Shown here piece after piece: positions 1 through 8,087 of a stretch of DNA of 36,148 bases. How positions within the stretch are numbered: position 1 is the first letter of the stretch; every line of letters starts with the position of its first letter. Source of the stretch: Herbaspirillum sp. YR522. GTDB taxonomy: Bacteria > Pseudomonadota > Gammaproteobacteria > Burkholderiales > Burkholderiaceae_D. Below the pieces are notes generated by a model. The model was not told the origin of the DNA. It was given only the letters and a program-made list of their open reading frames with translations, and ran no database searches. The DNA is taken from positions 1 through 36,148 of the forward strand of contig NZ_AKJA01000043.1 in the NCBI RefSeq assembly GCF_000282575.1, given 5' to 3'. The translations under genes and the position numbers were made by a program.

Positions 1-496
1 GGCGCCCCGCCTGGCCACTGGCGGCTTCAGTCCGGTACGCGGCCTGATGCTGTCGTCACCGGCGCTGGCGCTGGATCTGACACCGGCCCAGCACCTGCTG
101 CTGAAGATATCGGGCTGGCTGGCACCCGGATATGCGCTACCCACGGCCCTGCCGGCCGAACGTATCTCGCACGATCCGCAACAGGTCAGGGCCTACCGGC
201 GCGACCCGCTCAACCATGGCAAGATCGCGCCCCGCATGCTCAACTTCATGCTGGACGCGATGGCCCAGGTGCAGCGGGATGCAGGCACTTTCACCAGGCC
301 GGTGCTGCTGCAGGTCGCCGGCGACGATGCCTTCGTGGCCGCGCGCGGCAGCCGGGCTTTTTTCGACGCCCTGCCGGCCGGCAACGGCCGCTGGCATCTC
401 TACCAGCACGCCTACCACGAGCTGTTCAACGAGGAAACGGCCATCAGGCAGCAAGCCGAGGACGACTTGCGACGCTGGCTGGGCCAGTTCGACTAG
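1..496 (+). CDS. alpha/beta hydrolase (monoacylglycerol lipase/lysophospholipase-like), 5' truncated by window edge
   Basis: The frame is open from base 2 and the gene begins outside the window; only about the last 164 residues are present. The first visible residues (G-F-S-P-V-R-G-L-M-L-S-S-P-A-L) match the strand after the nucleophile elbow in monoacylglycerol-lipase-type hydrolases (Hydrolase_4 family). The later catalytic parts are visible: an acidic residue in V-A-G-D-D-A-F-V and a histidine in A-Y-H-E-L-F-N-E, a typical end for this family. The nucleophile serine lies upstream of the window. Proteins of this family hydrolyse acyl esters such as monoglycerides or lysophospholipids in the cytoplasm; the actual substrate cannot be read from sequence. 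An internal ATG at 47 would give a 149-residue product lacking the catalytic core and is unlikely to be the real start. Confidence 0.8.
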   Translation, partial: APRLATGGFSPVRGLMLSSPALALDLTPAQHLLLKISGWLAPGYALPTALPAERISHDPQQVRAYRRDPLNHGKIAPRMLNFMLDAMAQVQRDAGTFTRPVLLQVAGDDAFVAARGSRAFFDALPAGNGRWHLYQHAYHELFNEETAIRQQAEDDLRRWLGQFD

Positions 497-582
497 ATTG
501 TCTTGACGATAATTGACGGTTAATTACCAGTGTAAAGCCGTACAACGCGCTCTTTTGGGGGACTGGCGGGCAGGAGATGCCA

Positions 583-714
583 TCAAGGCTGGCCGCTGGG
601 CGCATTGGAGAATGCGCAGCGGCTGTCGAAACCGACGAAGCCGGGCGCGCAGGCACAGCCTTCGAGCGCCAGCAGCAGCGCGATTGCGGCGATCGAGGAG
701 GTCAGACGCTTCAT
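583..714 (-). CDS. small putative lipoprotein (43 aa)
   Basis: A 43-residue product starts M-K-R-L-T-S-S, followed by a hydrophobic stretch (I-A-A-I-A-L-L-L-A-L) and a cysteine at residue 20 (L-E-G-C), which looks like a signal peptidase II lipobox. The glutamate at -2 is unusual. A second cysteine follows two residues later and a third lies near the C-terminus, so a disulfide in the mature peptide is possible. The longer upstream extension of the frame has no signal-like character, so I chose the internal ATG at 714. There is no strong ribosome binding site (only a purine stretch). The function is unknown. Short coding length is the main reason for caution. Confidence 0.5.
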   Translation of the reverse strand: MKRLTSSIAAIALLLALEGCACAPGFVGFDSRCAFSNAPSGQP

Positions 715-837
715 CCGTGTTTCTTTCGTTCGGGTGGCAAACGATCGAGTGTAATCGGTGATGGCGTATTTGCAAGCGGGGGCCTGGCGGCGCTGACGCT
801 TGCCGCAGGATGCAAGATAGATATCAATGATGCTGAT

Positions 838-885
838 AAGACAAAAAGCGGCTTGTCTGCATTGCAATGCGACAAAAACCGCTTT
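838..885 (-). terminator. rho-independent terminator with an unusually long composite hairpin
   Basis: Three nested complementary arm pairs are visible: 845-851 with 879-885 (AAAGCGG/CCGCTTT), 853-857 with 871-875 (TTGTC/GACAA), and 859-863 with 866-870 (GCATT/AATGC). Reading the minus strand, the last arm runs into TTTTTGT (bases 847-841), a U-tract. It lies about 80 bp downstream of the small ORF at 964-1044 and would end its transcript. Confidence 0.7.
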
Positions 886-963
886 CCAGGGTGCTTCCAA
901 TGTTCCACGCTGCCGCGCCGACTCCATCGCGGGAGCCGCGTCGGCGATGTTGCCTGGCCGCTG

Positions 964-1044
964 TTACTTGGCCGACATCATGTAGCGCGCAACCATGGCG
1001 CCGATCAACAGGGTGTAAGGCAGGACGTCGACGAGGATGTTCAT
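964..1044 (-). CDS. 26-residue single-helix membrane peptide (unannotated-type small ORF)
   Basis: The frame runs from ATG at 1044 to TAA at 964 and encodes 26 residues: an acidic N-terminal part (M-N-I-L-V-D-V-L-P), a hydrophobic core (Y-T-L-L-I-G-A-M-V-A) and a short end containing R and K. It looks like one short membrane-spanning helix. Support for translation is good for such a short gene: GGAG lies six bases before the ATG, a promoter-like pair lies 39 bp further upstream (1083-1112), and a strong terminator follows (838-885). Promoter, ribosome binding site, ORF and terminator together form a self-contained transcription unit of about 240 nt. I do not recognise the family. It could be a small membrane regulator or subunit, or the peptide of a type I toxin or dual-function sRNA. 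Confidence 0.55.
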   Translation of the reverse strand: MNILVDVLPYTLLIGAMVARYMMSAK

Positions 1045-1082
1045 GATTTGCTCCGCAAGAAAAAAGTGATCTGTTGCGTTGC

Positions 1083-1112
1083 AATATATGCCTTCGCTCG
1101 GCGCCCATCCAA
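1083..1112 (-). promoter_or_regulatory. putative sigma70 promoter for the 26-residue ORF
   Basis: On the minus strand, TTGGAT (1112-1107) and TATATT (1088-1083) are separated by 18 bp. The expected start is near 1076, about 30 nt before the ATG at 1044. The area is clearly AT-richer than its surroundings. Confidence 0.5.
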
Positions 1113-1308
1113 TTTTGAATCCCAATATCAGTTATCTATTTCTTGAATAACTGAGCCGACGCTCTGCCGGCCCCGCGGATTTTTCTTGAAAATCCTTTGA
1201 AAACAAGCGCTTATGGCAGTTGTCTTGGCTGCAAGGTTGCGAATGCGTTGCCGGGTCACGCCGCTCGGTACGCGGCTTGTGGCCCGGGCGCCACATCTGT
1301 GCCGGCGC

Positions 1309-1725
1309 TTATTGCGCCAGCAGCATCTTCAGGCCGCGGGCATCGGAGGCGATGCGCACGCGGTATGGGCCGCCGTTGCCGACCTGGACCACCACCTTGC
1401 CGCGCTCGCTGTCGGTTGCAGTGGCAAGCCCCTGGGCTGGCTTGATGCTGAAGGTGTAGCTACCTGGCTTGAGCCAGATCGTCAGGTGCTCGCCGCCGGT
1501 GATCTGGGCCAGCACGACATCGTTGATGGCCAGCTCCATCATCTGGCTGTTGAGCAGGCCGGTGTCGCGTGTGAATTCGATTGCCGACAGCCCGGTTTCC
1601 TGCTGGGTCATGCTCTTGATGTAGACGCGCGAGGCAGGGATTTCGCCGCTGGCGGTGCGGGTTACGGGGGCTACGCATCCGGCCAGGGCAATCACGGCGG
1701 CGCAGGCGGCCAGGGTCTTGATCAT
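1309..1725 (-). CDS. putative lipoprotein, 138 aa
   Basis: The product begins M-I-K-T-L-A-A-C-A-A-V-I and has a clear lipobox, L-A-G-C, with the lipidated cysteine at residue 17. It is therefore probably anchored in the inner or outer membrane facing the periplasm. The mature part is a small, probably beta-rich domain (for example G-G-E-H-L-T-I-W-L-K-P-G-S-Y-T-F) that resembles PEGA/carbohydrate-binding-like folds, but I do not recognise a named family. The start at 1725 is supported by AAGGA eight bases upstream; the longer open frame to 1860 lacks signal-peptide character. The gene stands alone between two other minus-strand genes. Confidence 0.8.
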   Translation of the reverse strand: MIKTLAACAAVIALAGCVAPVTRTASGEIPASRVYIKSMTQQETGLSAIEFTRDTGLLNSQMMELAINDVVLAQITGGEHLTIWLKPGSYTFSIKPAQGLATATDSERGKVVVQVGNGGPYRVRIASDARGLKMLLAQ

Positions 1726-1807
1726 GTTGTTGTTCCTTCTGTGATGGTGTCTGGTGGGCAGGTTGTGCCGCGAGCCGGCAAAGATAACACGAGCGCCGAC
1801 TGCGGCA

Positions 1808-2383
1808 TCAATGATCTGCTTGCTGCAGTGCCAGCAGCTGGCGCTCGATTTCGAACACATGGGTGTCGTCGGTACCCAGTTCGCGCAGCGCCTGCGCCAG
1901 CATCAGCAGGTAGTCGCTGTTGCGCCCGCTGGGGCCCTCGGCCAGGGCGATCTGGCGCGCAATGTCCTGTTCGCTGGCTGGCCCGGCAAAGGCGGCATTG
2001 TCTTCGGCGGCGATATAGATCAGGCCCTCGACGCTGCCAGCGTGATCCAGGTGAATGGCGGTGACCAGGCGCAGGTAGCCATTCTTTTCACGGTGGTCGA
2101 GGTGCGCGAAGACTTCGGGCGTGACCAGGTAGGCCATGCCGCGGCAGATGGCGTCGGCCTGGGGCGTCAGCGTGACCACCCGGCCCGGCGACTGCGGCGT
2201 GCCACGATGGTCGTGCGAGCCCTGCCAGAAACGACGCGCCCAGCCCGTGATGTGACCCGGCCGACGCTCGAGATAGGGGAAGTCGGCCTTGAAGATGATC
2301 GAGCCGTAACCGAACAGCCAGACGCTGGCGTGACTGTCGAACTGTTTCATGTTCTGGTTGATGGCAATGGTATTGGCAGACAT
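1808..2383 (-). CDS. gamma-glutamylcyclotransferase (ChaC-like)
   Basis: The 191-residue product carries the family signature V-W-L-F-G-Y-G-S at about residues 21-28, which forms the substrate loop, and a candidate catalytic glutamate in D-H-R-E-K-N-G-Y (residue 99). ChaC-type enzymes cleave the gamma-glutamyl bond of glutathione (or gamma-glutamyl amino acids), giving 5-oxoproline in the cytosol. Length fits the bacterial family. Neither the ATG at 2383 nor the in-frame ATG at 2350 (180 residues) has a good ribosome binding site; the first is chosen by default. The longer frame to 2536 is rejected because it adds a low-complexity extension with no family similarity. The gene is alone and divergent from the small lipoprotein at 2551. 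Confidence 0.85.
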   Translation of the reverse strand: MSANTIAINQNMKQFDSHASVWLFGYGSIIFKADFPYLERRPGHITGWARRFWQGSHDHRGTPQSPGRVVTLTPQADAICRGMAYLVTPEVFAHLDHREKNGYLRLVTAIHLDHAGSVEGLIYIAAEDNAAFAGPASEQDIARQIALAEGPSGRNSDYLLMLAQALRELGTDDTHVFEIERQLLALQQADH

Positions 2384-2550
2384 GAATCGCGGGCAAGGTG
2401 AATGAAGGCAGTGCTGGGCAGCCATTATAAATGGCGTGACCGACACGCGTGGCGATGCGCCGCGACCGAGATGTGGAGGGGACAGGTTGGCGCTAGAATG
2501 CGCGCTAAGCTGATGCCGCGGGACGGCATCGTCCATTTCAGGGGATCATC

Positions 2551-2685
2551 ATGCGTATCATCTTCATGCTGCTGGCGCTATGCGTGGGCATGGCCGGCTG
2601 CGAAAAGACCGATTTCGAAAAGAAGGCCGAGGCCGACGCCGATGCACGCCGGGTCTTCAATCTCAAGCGCGATGCGGCGAAATGA
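2551..2685 (+). CDS. small lipoprotein (44 aa)
   Basis: A 44-residue product starts M-R-I-I-F-M-L-L-A-L and ends its signal sequence with G-M-A-G-C, a good lipobox with the cysteine at residue 17. The mature peptide has 28 residues, is highly charged (E-K-T-D-F-E-K-K-A-E-A-D-A-D-A-R-R) and is likely helical. AGGGGA lies seven bases upstream of the ATG. A TAGAAT hexamer at about 2494-2499 could serve as -10. Function unknown; small, charged, helical lipoproteins of this type are common in Burkholderiales and often unannotated. Confidence 0.7.
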   Translation: MRIIFMLLALCVGMAGCEKTDFEKKAEADADARRVFNLKRDAAK

Positions 2686-2779
2686 GGAACCAGACATCGG
2701 CCGCCAGGCGGCCCCCGGTATCGATGTGAAACCAGCAGGCACCGGCCTGCTGTTTTCTCGATCGCTCGATCAAGCCCGG

Positions 2780-3838
2780 TCAGTGGTGCGCAGCGGCCAC
2801 CGGTGCGCGCAACGCCTCGGCGCATTCGCGCACCAGCGCCGGCCCCTGGTAGATCAGGCCGGTATAGAGCTGCACCAGCGAGGCGCCGGCGTCGATCTTG
2901 GCACGCGCATCGGCGCCATTGAAGATACCGCCCACGCCGATGATCGGGATGGCATCGCCCAGTTCGGCGCGCAGTCCGGCAATCACCCGGTTCGACAGTT
3001 CGAGGACCGGGCGACCCGACAGGCCGCCGGCCTCCTCGGCGTGCGGCATGCCGGCCACGGCGTCGCGGGTGATCGTGGTATTGGTGCCGATGACGCCGTC
3101 GATGCCATGGCGCAGCAGCGCATCGGCCACATTCTTGACCTGTTCGGCGTCCATGTCGGGGGCGATCTTGAGCGTGACCGGCACGTAGCGGCCATGGCGG
3201 TCGGCCAGTCGGCGCTGGGCCGATTTGAGCTGCGACAGCAGCGCATCGAGTTCGGACGCGCCCTGCAGTTGGCGCAGGTTCTTGGTATTGGGTGACGAGA
3301 TGTTGACGGTCACGTAGCTGGCATAGGGGTAGACGCGCTGCAGGCAATGCACGTAATCCTCGGCTGCCCGCTCGATGGGGGTGTCGGCGTTCTTGCCGAT
3401 GTTGAGGCCCAGCACGCCTTGTTTTTCCTGGTAGAAGCGCGATGCCTGGACATTGGCCACGAAGGCCTCGACACCGCCGTTATTGAAACCCATGCGATTA
3501 ATCACGGCCCCGGCATCCGGCAGGCGGAACATGCGCGGCAGGGGATTGCCCGGTTGCGCGCGCGGCGTCACCGTGCCGACCTCGATGAAGCCGAAGCCGA
3601 GCGCGGCCAGCCCGTCGATATAGGCACCATCCTTGTCCAGGCCGGCGGCCATCCCCACCGGGTTGGGAAACTCGATCCCCATCATGGTGCGCACGTCGCG
3701 CGCCGGCTTGGCGATGACATCGGTCAGGCTGTAGCGCGCAGCGCAGCGCAGCGCCGGCAGGGTGAGGTGGTGGGCGGTTTCGGGCGCCATGGAGAACAGC
3801 AGCGGACGCGCGAGCGCGTAGAGGAATTTGTCGGACAC
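2780..3838 (-). CDS. pyrD: dihydroorotate dehydrogenase (quinone), class 2
   Basis: The 352-residue protein oxidises dihydroorotate to orotate in pyrimidine synthesis, passing electrons through FMN to membrane quinones. Visible family features are the N-terminal membrane-associating helix ([10 protein letters not shown]), the barrel start [10 protein letters not shown] at 61-70, N-R-M-G-F-N-N at 114-120, the catalytic serine region [10 protein letters not shown] at 179-188, and the phosphate-binding G-V-G-G-I near the end. The N-terminal helix and serine base mark class 2 rather than cytosolic class 1. The start is GTG at 3838; no ATG fits the family N-terminus better. It follows bpt on the same strand after 88 bp. 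Confidence 0.97.
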   Translation of the reverse strand: MSDKFLYALARPLLFSMAPETAHHLTLPALRCAARYSLTDVIAKPARDVRTMMGIEFPNPVGMAAGLDKDGAYIDGLAALGFGFIEVGTVTPRAQPGNPLPRMFRLPDAGAVINRMGFNNGGVEAFVANVQASRFYQEKQGVLGLNIGKNADTPIERAAEDYVHCLQRVYPYASYVTVNISSPNTKNLRQLQGASELDALLSQLKSAQRRLADRHGRYVPVTLKIAPDMDAEQVKNVADALLRHGIDGVIGTNTTITRDAVAGMPHAEEAGGLSGRPVLELSNRVIAGLRAELGDAIPIIGVGGIFNGADARAKIDAGASLVQLYTGLIYQGPALVRECAEALRAPVAAAHH

Positions 3839-3926
3839 GATGAGGGCTGGCGGTGAAAAGTGCCGCTATTCTAACTGCTCATGGCGGCCTTCCGGCAGCG
3901 GGCGTTGCAGATGCAAGACAGCCGCT

Positions 3927-4655
3927 TCAGGCCTGCAGCGTGTTCCAGACCCCGTGCTGGTAAGCCTCGAGTGGTCGAAAATTGGTCTTGTAGGCCATCT
4001 TGGGACTGGCGCTGATCCAATAGCCGAGGTAGACGTAGGGCATGCCCAGCTGGCGCGCCTGCTCGATCTGCCACAGGATATTGAAGGTGCCCAGCGAGGC
4101 CGCCGGCAGGTCGGGATCGAAAAAGGTGTAGACCGATGACAGGCCGTCGTTGAGGACGTCGATGATGCTGACCATGCGCAGCACGCCGTCGGGCTCGCGA
4201 AACTCCACCAGGCGTGTATTGACCTTGCTTTGCAACAGGAATTGCGCGTACTGGTCCCGGCTGTCCTGGTCCATGCCGCCACCGGCATGGCGCACCGATT
4301 GATAGCGCAGGTACAGCTCGTAGTGTTCCTGGGCGTAGGTCAGGTTGGTCACCAGTGCCACCAGTTGCTGGTTGCGTGCCCAGGCGCGGCGTTGGCTGCG
4401 GTTGCTCACGAAGTCGGCGGCCCGGATACGTACCGGCGTGCAGGCATTGCAACCGTCGCAATAGGGCCGGTAGGTGAAGATGCCACTGCGGCGAAAGCCG
4501 GTCTTGACCAGCTCTGAATAGACGTCGGCATTGATCAGGTGCGACGGGGTGGCCACCTGCGAACGTGCCTGCTGGTGGTCGAGGTAGCTGCAGGGATAGG
4601 GCGCGGTTGCATAGAATTGCAGGGTCGAGAACGGCAGGTCTTTGAGATGCGTCAT
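3927..4655 (-). CDS. bpt: aspartate/glutamate leucyltransferase (N-degron pathway)
   Basis: The 242-residue protein belongs to the ATE/Bpt family: leucyl-tRNA is used to add leucine to proteins with N-terminal Asp or Glu, marking them for ClpS-ClpAP. Visible features are the N-terminal Y-P-C-S-Y-L and the cysteine cluster Y-C-D-G-C-N-A-C at about 64-71, typical of the N-terminal ATE domain, followed by the GNAT-like C-terminal part (Y-V-Y-L-G-Y-W-I). AGGAC precedes the ATG. It lies 93 bp downstream of aat, which adds Leu/Phe to Lys/Arg N-termini, so both N-degron transferases are neighbours here. The gap contains an AT-rich stretch that may hold a separate promoter. Confidence 0.95.
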   Translation of the reverse strand: MTHLKDLPFSTLQFYATAPYPCSYLDHQQARSQVATPSHLINADVYSELVKTGFRRSGIFTYRPYCDGCNACTPVRIRAADFVSNRSQRRAWARNQQLVALVTNLTYAQEHYELYLRYQSVRHAGGGMDQDSRDQYAQFLLQSKVNTRLVEFREPDGVLRMVSIIDVLNDGLSSVYTFFDPDLPAASLGTFNILWQIEQARQLGMPYVYLGYWISASPKMAYKTNFRPLEAYQHGVWNTLQA

Positions 4656-4748
4656 GGGCGTCCTGTGCGTGCTTTATGTGCAGCCCGGCAATCGGCGATC
4701 GTGAGGGTGCTGCCGGATGATGAACCGTGGCATTAATTTACACCAATT

Positions 4749-5510
4749 TCATCCAGCCTGGAGCGGCGCCTGGTCGGCCCGGGGCGGGATGCCGGTTTGC
4801 AGCAGGTCCAGCGGCTGCCACTGCGTGATCTGGGGCGCCCCGATGGCGCCGTACAGGTGATCCAGGAACGCGCTGCGCGAAATCGGGCGTGCGCCCAGCG
4901 AAGCCAGGTGCGAGGTTTCCTGCTGGCAGTCGATCAGCTCGACCCCGTGCCGGCGGAGAAAGAACACCAGGTGCGCCAGCGCCACCTTGGACGCATCGCT
5001 CACGCGCGCGAACATCGACTCGCCGTAGAACATGCGCCCGATGGATACCCCGTAGGCACCGCCGACGAGCTCACCGTTGAGCCAGACTTCGGACGAATGC
5101 GCATACCCGGCGCGGTGCAGGCCGCTATAGCCGTCGACGATCTCGGGTGAAATCCAGGTGCCGTGCTCGTGGCGGCGCGGTCCGGCGCAACCGTGCATGA
5201 CCTGTTCGAAGGCGGTGTCGAAAGTGACCTGCCACAGGCCGTCGCCGTGGCGGCTGCGCTCGATGCGGCGCAGCGTCTTCTTGAGACTGTCGGACACCAC
5301 GAACTGGTCGGTGCGCAGCACCATGCGTGGATCGGTGCTCCACCACAGGATGGGCTGGCCTTCGGAGAACCACGGAAAGATGCCCTGGCGATAGGCCTCC
5401 AGCAACCTGGGTGGCGACAGGTCGGCACCGGCCGCTAGCAGTCCGGCCGGGTCTTGCAGCGCGCGCGAGACGTCGGGGAAAGGGGTGTCGATATTGAGCC
5501 AGGCGATCAT
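4749..5510 (-). CDS. aat: leucyl/phenylalanyl-tRNA--protein transferase
   Basis: The 253-residue protein conjugates Leu or Phe from charged tRNA to N-terminal Lys or Arg, making a destabilising residue recognised by ClpS. The family core is clear: F-P-D-V-S-R-A-L near the start, [16 protein letters not shown] at about 44-59, [14 protein letters not shown] and F-Y-G-E-S-M-F. Length is normal for the family. The ATG at 5510 lies 22 bp after the Nudix gene, which suggests co-transcription; no strong ribosome binding site is visible. The C-terminus has an extra 15-20 residues beyond the conserved part. Confidence 0.96.
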   Translation of the reverse strand: MIAWLNIDTPFPDVSRALQDPAGLLAAGADLSPPRLLEAYRQGIFPWFSEGQPILWWSTDPRMVLRTDQFVVSDSLKKTLRRIERSRHGDGLWQVTFDTAFEQVMHGCAGPRRHEHGTWISPEIVDGYSGLHRAGYAHSSEVWLNGELVGGAYGVSIGRMFYGESMFARVSDASKVALAHLVFFLRRHGVELIDCQQETSHLASLGARPISRSAFLDHLYGAIGAPQITQWQPLDLLQTGIPPRADQAPLQAG

Positions 5511-5532
5511 TGACTATGCCATGCGAAAGCCA

Positions 5533-6099
5533 TCAGATCATGCGGCGCCGGATGTCCTCGGTGTGCAGCGCGAAGCCGCCTTCACCGCAACCGATCTTGC
5601 GCAGATCGTCGAAGAACGCGCGCAGGGTGAACTCTACCGTGGGAAAGGCAATGTCGTGCCAGGGAATCTGCTGTTCTGTATAGAGCCCCACTTCCAGGCT
5701 CTCCACGCCGGCGCGGTAGTCGAGGTCGAGCAGGTCGGCGCGGTAGAACAGGTGTACCTGATGCACATGCGGCACGTTCACGACCGAGAACAGCTCATGC
5801 AGTCGAATGCGGGCGCCGGCCTCTTCCTCGGTCTCGCGCATGGCGGCGTCGCCGGTGGTCTCGTCGTTTTCCATGAAACCGGCCGGCAGGGTCCAGTAGC
5901 CCAGGCGAGGTTCGATGGCGCGCTTGCACAGCAGTACCCGCACCTCGCCGTCCTGCTCCCAGACCGGGATGGAGCCGACCACCATCTTGGGGTTCTGGTA
6001 ATGGATCGTGCCGCAACTGGTGCAGACGAAGCGCGGCCGGGTGTCATCGGCAGGAATCTGCTGGGCAACCGGCTGACCGCATTCGGAACAGAATTTCAT
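5533..6099 (-). CDS. Nudix hydrolase with N-terminal zinc ribbon (NudC-like)
   Basis: A 188-residue protein with a zinc ribbon made of C4, C7, C26 and C29 (C-S-E-C and C-T-S-C), followed by a Nudix fold. The Nudix box at residues 74-96 matches G-x5-E-x7-R-E-x2-E-E-x-G without exception. Zinc-ribbon Nudix enzymes hydrolyse NADH or related nucleoside diphosphates; this protein lacks the full NADH pyrophosphatase length and its substrate is open. The start M-K-F-C-S-E-C-G at 6099 is chosen because it places the ribbon at the N-terminus as in relatives; upstream codons to 6180 add a basic tail only. No clear ribosome binding site. First gene of the likely Nudix-aat-bpt-pyrD run. Confidence 0.9.
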   Translation of the reverse strand: MKFCSECGQPVAQQIPADDTRPRFVCTSCGTIHYQNPKMVVGSIPVWEQDGEVRVLLCKRAIEPRLGYWTLPAGFMENDETTGDAAMRETEEEAGARIRLHELFSVVNVPHVHQVHLFYRADLLDLDYRAGVESLEVGLYTEQQIPWHDIAFPTVEFTLRAFFDDLRKIGCGEGGFALHTEDIRRRMI

Positions 6100-6251
6100 A
6101 GAAGAGGATCGTCGTGACTTGGCTGGCTTTGTGATGGGAATGCGGATGTCTCGTTGCACGGCGGTGGCAATCCGGATCACCGTAGGGACCGGCGCGCGTC
6201 ACCGCAAATGCGGAGTGAAGTGTATCACTGTCAAAAGATGGCAGAGAGTGT

Positions 6252-6280
6252 TTGCATTCTATTTGGAAGTGCCCTATAAT
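6252..6280 (+). promoter_or_regulatory. near-consensus sigma70 promoter of the initiator tRNA
   Basis: TTGCAT (6252-6257) and a perfect TATAAT (6275-6280) are 17 bp apart. The tRNA 5' end lies 14 bp after the -10, leaving only a few leader bases. This is the most consensus-like promoter that I see in the window, as expected for a stable RNA. Confidence 0.85.
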
Positions 6281-6293
6281 TGCTTTCTTCAGA

Positions 6294-6370
<77 letters not shown>

Positions 6371-6376
6371 AATTGT

Positions 6377-6413
6377 AAAAGCCGTTGAATGCATTGCGTT
6401 CAGCGGCTTTTTT
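6377..6413 (+). terminator. rho-independent terminator of tRNA-fMet
   Basis: AAAAGCCG (6377-6384) pairs with CGGCTTTT (6404-6411), with TGAA/TTCA extending the stem inward, then a T-run. It starts seven bases after the tRNA CCA end. Confidence 0.9.
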
Positions 6414-6576
6414 GCATTGGGCGCGCGGTGCTGGTATGCCTGCCACCGTCGCGAGCGTTTCAACTGTAACCGTGGCGCTGGCCACTGACATGGCACTGCA
6501 ACCTCGCATGCCCATCATTGATCTCAACCCGGATGCACACCGGCAGCCGGCTCACTTGATCGATATGGAGGTTGTC

Positions 6577-6708
6577 ATGCGTTTTTTCCTGATGATTGCA
6601 GGCCTGTTCTTGTCCCTCAACGCGCAAGCCGCCTTTGCCGGCGTCATTGGCGATGTCGCCCGCGGCGTCTGGGATGGCTACCTGTTCCTGATCACCAACT
6701 GGATCTGA
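6577..6708 (+). CDS. small exported or membrane protein (43 aa)
   Basis: A 43-residue product with GGAGG five bases before the ATG at 6577. The N-terminus M-R-F-F-L-M-I-A-G-L-F-L-S-L-N-A-Q-A-A-F-A reads as a signal peptide (possible cleavage after A-Q-A or A-F-A), leaving about 22-25 residues that include G-D-V-A-R-G-V-W-D-G-Y-L-F-L-I-T-N-W. Alternatively it is a membrane-inserted peptide. I recognise no family. It sits just after the tRNA terminator and is convergent with the polysaccharide-type genes. An earlier in-frame ATG at 6565 is part of the ribosome binding site region and is not preferred. Confidence 0.6.
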   Translation: MRFFLMIAGLFLSLNAQAAFAGVIGDVARGVWDGYLFLITNWI

Positions 6709-6815
6709 GGCGCACCATTGGCGGTATCGTCGCCGGCACCCGGGTTCGGATCTGGCCTGCCGTGGCGAACAGCCACATTGATCGAGGCATCGTCGATGCG
6801 GCCGCACGCAGTGGT

Positions 6816-6834
6816 GAGGCCTGATCGGCCTCTT
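6816..6834. terminator. short hairpin between convergent genes
   Basis: GAGGCC (6816-6821) pairs with GGCCTC (6827-6832) around a 5-nt loop, followed by only two T residues. It could weakly terminate the small gene at 6577 or the minus-strand gene ending at 6844. The U-tract is poor. Confidence 0.35.
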
Positions 6835-6843
6835 GGCATGACC

Positions 6844-8076
6844 TCAAGGCAGCAGGTAGGGGTTGACGGGAAATGTGTCGGGCGTGATCAACGGCAAGCT
6901 CGCGCCGGCGGCAAGTGCAAGAGTGATCTTGGTGACCACGAGCGCAACGACCAATGCACAAAACACGATCCTGGTACGCAGGGGGAGTGTCGAAAGCAAT
7001 CCGATGCCGATCGGGAGCATCGTCATCATGTAGCGCGGCTGGACGTACAGCGAGGCAGAAATCATCAGCCAGGCCGCGATCCAGAAAACCGCCATGCGGC
7101 CCGATTGCGGCGCATTCCTTGCCAGGAAAGTCTTCAATACGGTATATGCGGCAGCGAGGAAGGCAAAAAGATTTGCCACGCCGAAGAGCCAGTAGCCAAT
7201 CCCCAGCCAGTAGATCTGCCCATTTGTTTGTTGGATGCCTGGAAAGATCGCCAGGCTGACGACGTTGAGCACGCTGCGCCTGAGCCAATCGGTCAAGCTG
7301 AGCAGCGCGACCGTGACGCTCGATGATGATATGCCTGGCTTGACTTGCGGAACCTGCCCCGAAAAGGTGCTGGCCACGGTGATATTGCGATGCAGGAAGG
7401 AGAGCCATTCTGATAGCGGATGCATCAGCGTTACCGTGGCCGCGCAAAGCGCCACGCTGGCCAGGAGTGCAACGACATGCGGGCGGGGCGTGCGCTCGGC
7501 GGCGGTGAACACGACCACCAGCAGCAGCAACAGCGCGCCATAGCCATCCCGGAACGCAGCCGCCAGCAATGCCGCCATGATGGAGTAGACGAGCCATCCG
7601 GAGGGTTTGCGCAGCATCAACCAGCACAGTGCCAGCGTCAGTGCCAATAATGGCAATTCCTTGTTCGGGCCCGGAAACGTCAGCAACAGGTAGGGGTTGC
7701 CAACGATGCCCAGGACTGCGACCGGAAACGAGCCGGTCATCGCAGCGTCATCGATGAACAACTTCTTGTAGAACAGGCTGGCAGTGACCAGCAGCGCCCC
7801 GTTGATCACCGGATAGAACCATGAACTCAACAAGTATCCGGGCGCATACAGCGCCAGCAGGCCGCATAGATCGAAGCGCTTGATATAGACAAGGTTCGCA
7901 TAGTTTTCAACCAGGTATAGCGATCTTGCCAGCGCAGAAACGTCAGTGATGGCGATACCGGCGGCCAGCGCCTGCTCGAACTTCAGTTGGATGAACACCG
8001 AGACGGCGCAGCCGGCTAGCACAAACAGTGCAATGCTGGTCCAGTACCACCGGGCCTGCTGTTGCGTTTTTTGCAT
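6844..8076 (-). CDS. polytopic membrane protein, possible polysaccharide polymerase (Wzy-like)
   Basis: A 410-residue protein made almost entirely of hydrophobic segments, about 10-12 predicted helices, beginning W-Y-W-T-S-I-A-L-F-V-L-A-G. Loops carry F-P-G-P-N-K-E-L-P-L-L-A-L, A-A-F-R-D-G-Y-G-A and V-Q-P-R-Y-M-M-T-M-L-P-I. Charged motifs of this kind in periplasmic loops are seen in Wzy/EpsG-type polymerases and in GT-C glycosyltransferases, but I cannot name the family. The gene starts 11 bp after the flippase stop (8088) and is surely co-transcribed with it, so a role in making or assembling a surface glycan is inferred. The longer frame upstream to 8457 is a shadow of the flippase. Confidence 0.75.
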   Translation of the reverse strand: MQKTQQQARWYWTSIALFVLAGCAVSVFIQLKFEQALAAGIAITDVSALARSLYLVENYANLVYIKRFDLCGLLALYAPGYLLSSWFYPVINGALLVTASLFYKKLFIDDAAMTGSFPVAVLGIVGNPYLLLTFPGPNKELPLLALTLALCWLMLRKPSGWLVYSIMAALLAAAFRDGYGALLLLLVVVFTAAERTPRPHVVALLASVALCAATVTLMHPLSEWLSFLHRNITVASTFSGQVPQVKPGISSSSVTVALLSLTDWLRRSVLNVVSLAIFPGIQQTNGQIYWLGIGYWLFGVANLFAFLAAAYTVLKTFLARNAPQSGRMAVFWIAAWLMISASLYVQPRYMMTMLPIGIGLLSTLPLRTRIVFCALVVALVVTKITLALAAGASLPLITPDTFPVNPYLLP

Positions 8077-8087
8077 CGTTATTCTGC

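Noticed and set aside
503..540. Promoter from the two TTGACG motifs after the hydrolase
   Set aside because: No acceptable -10 at 16-18 bp and no plus-strand gene downstream.
577..1146. 189-codon plus-strand frame
   Set aside because: It crosses a terminator hairpin, has no ribosome binding site or family similarity, and overlaps two better-supported small minus-strand genes.
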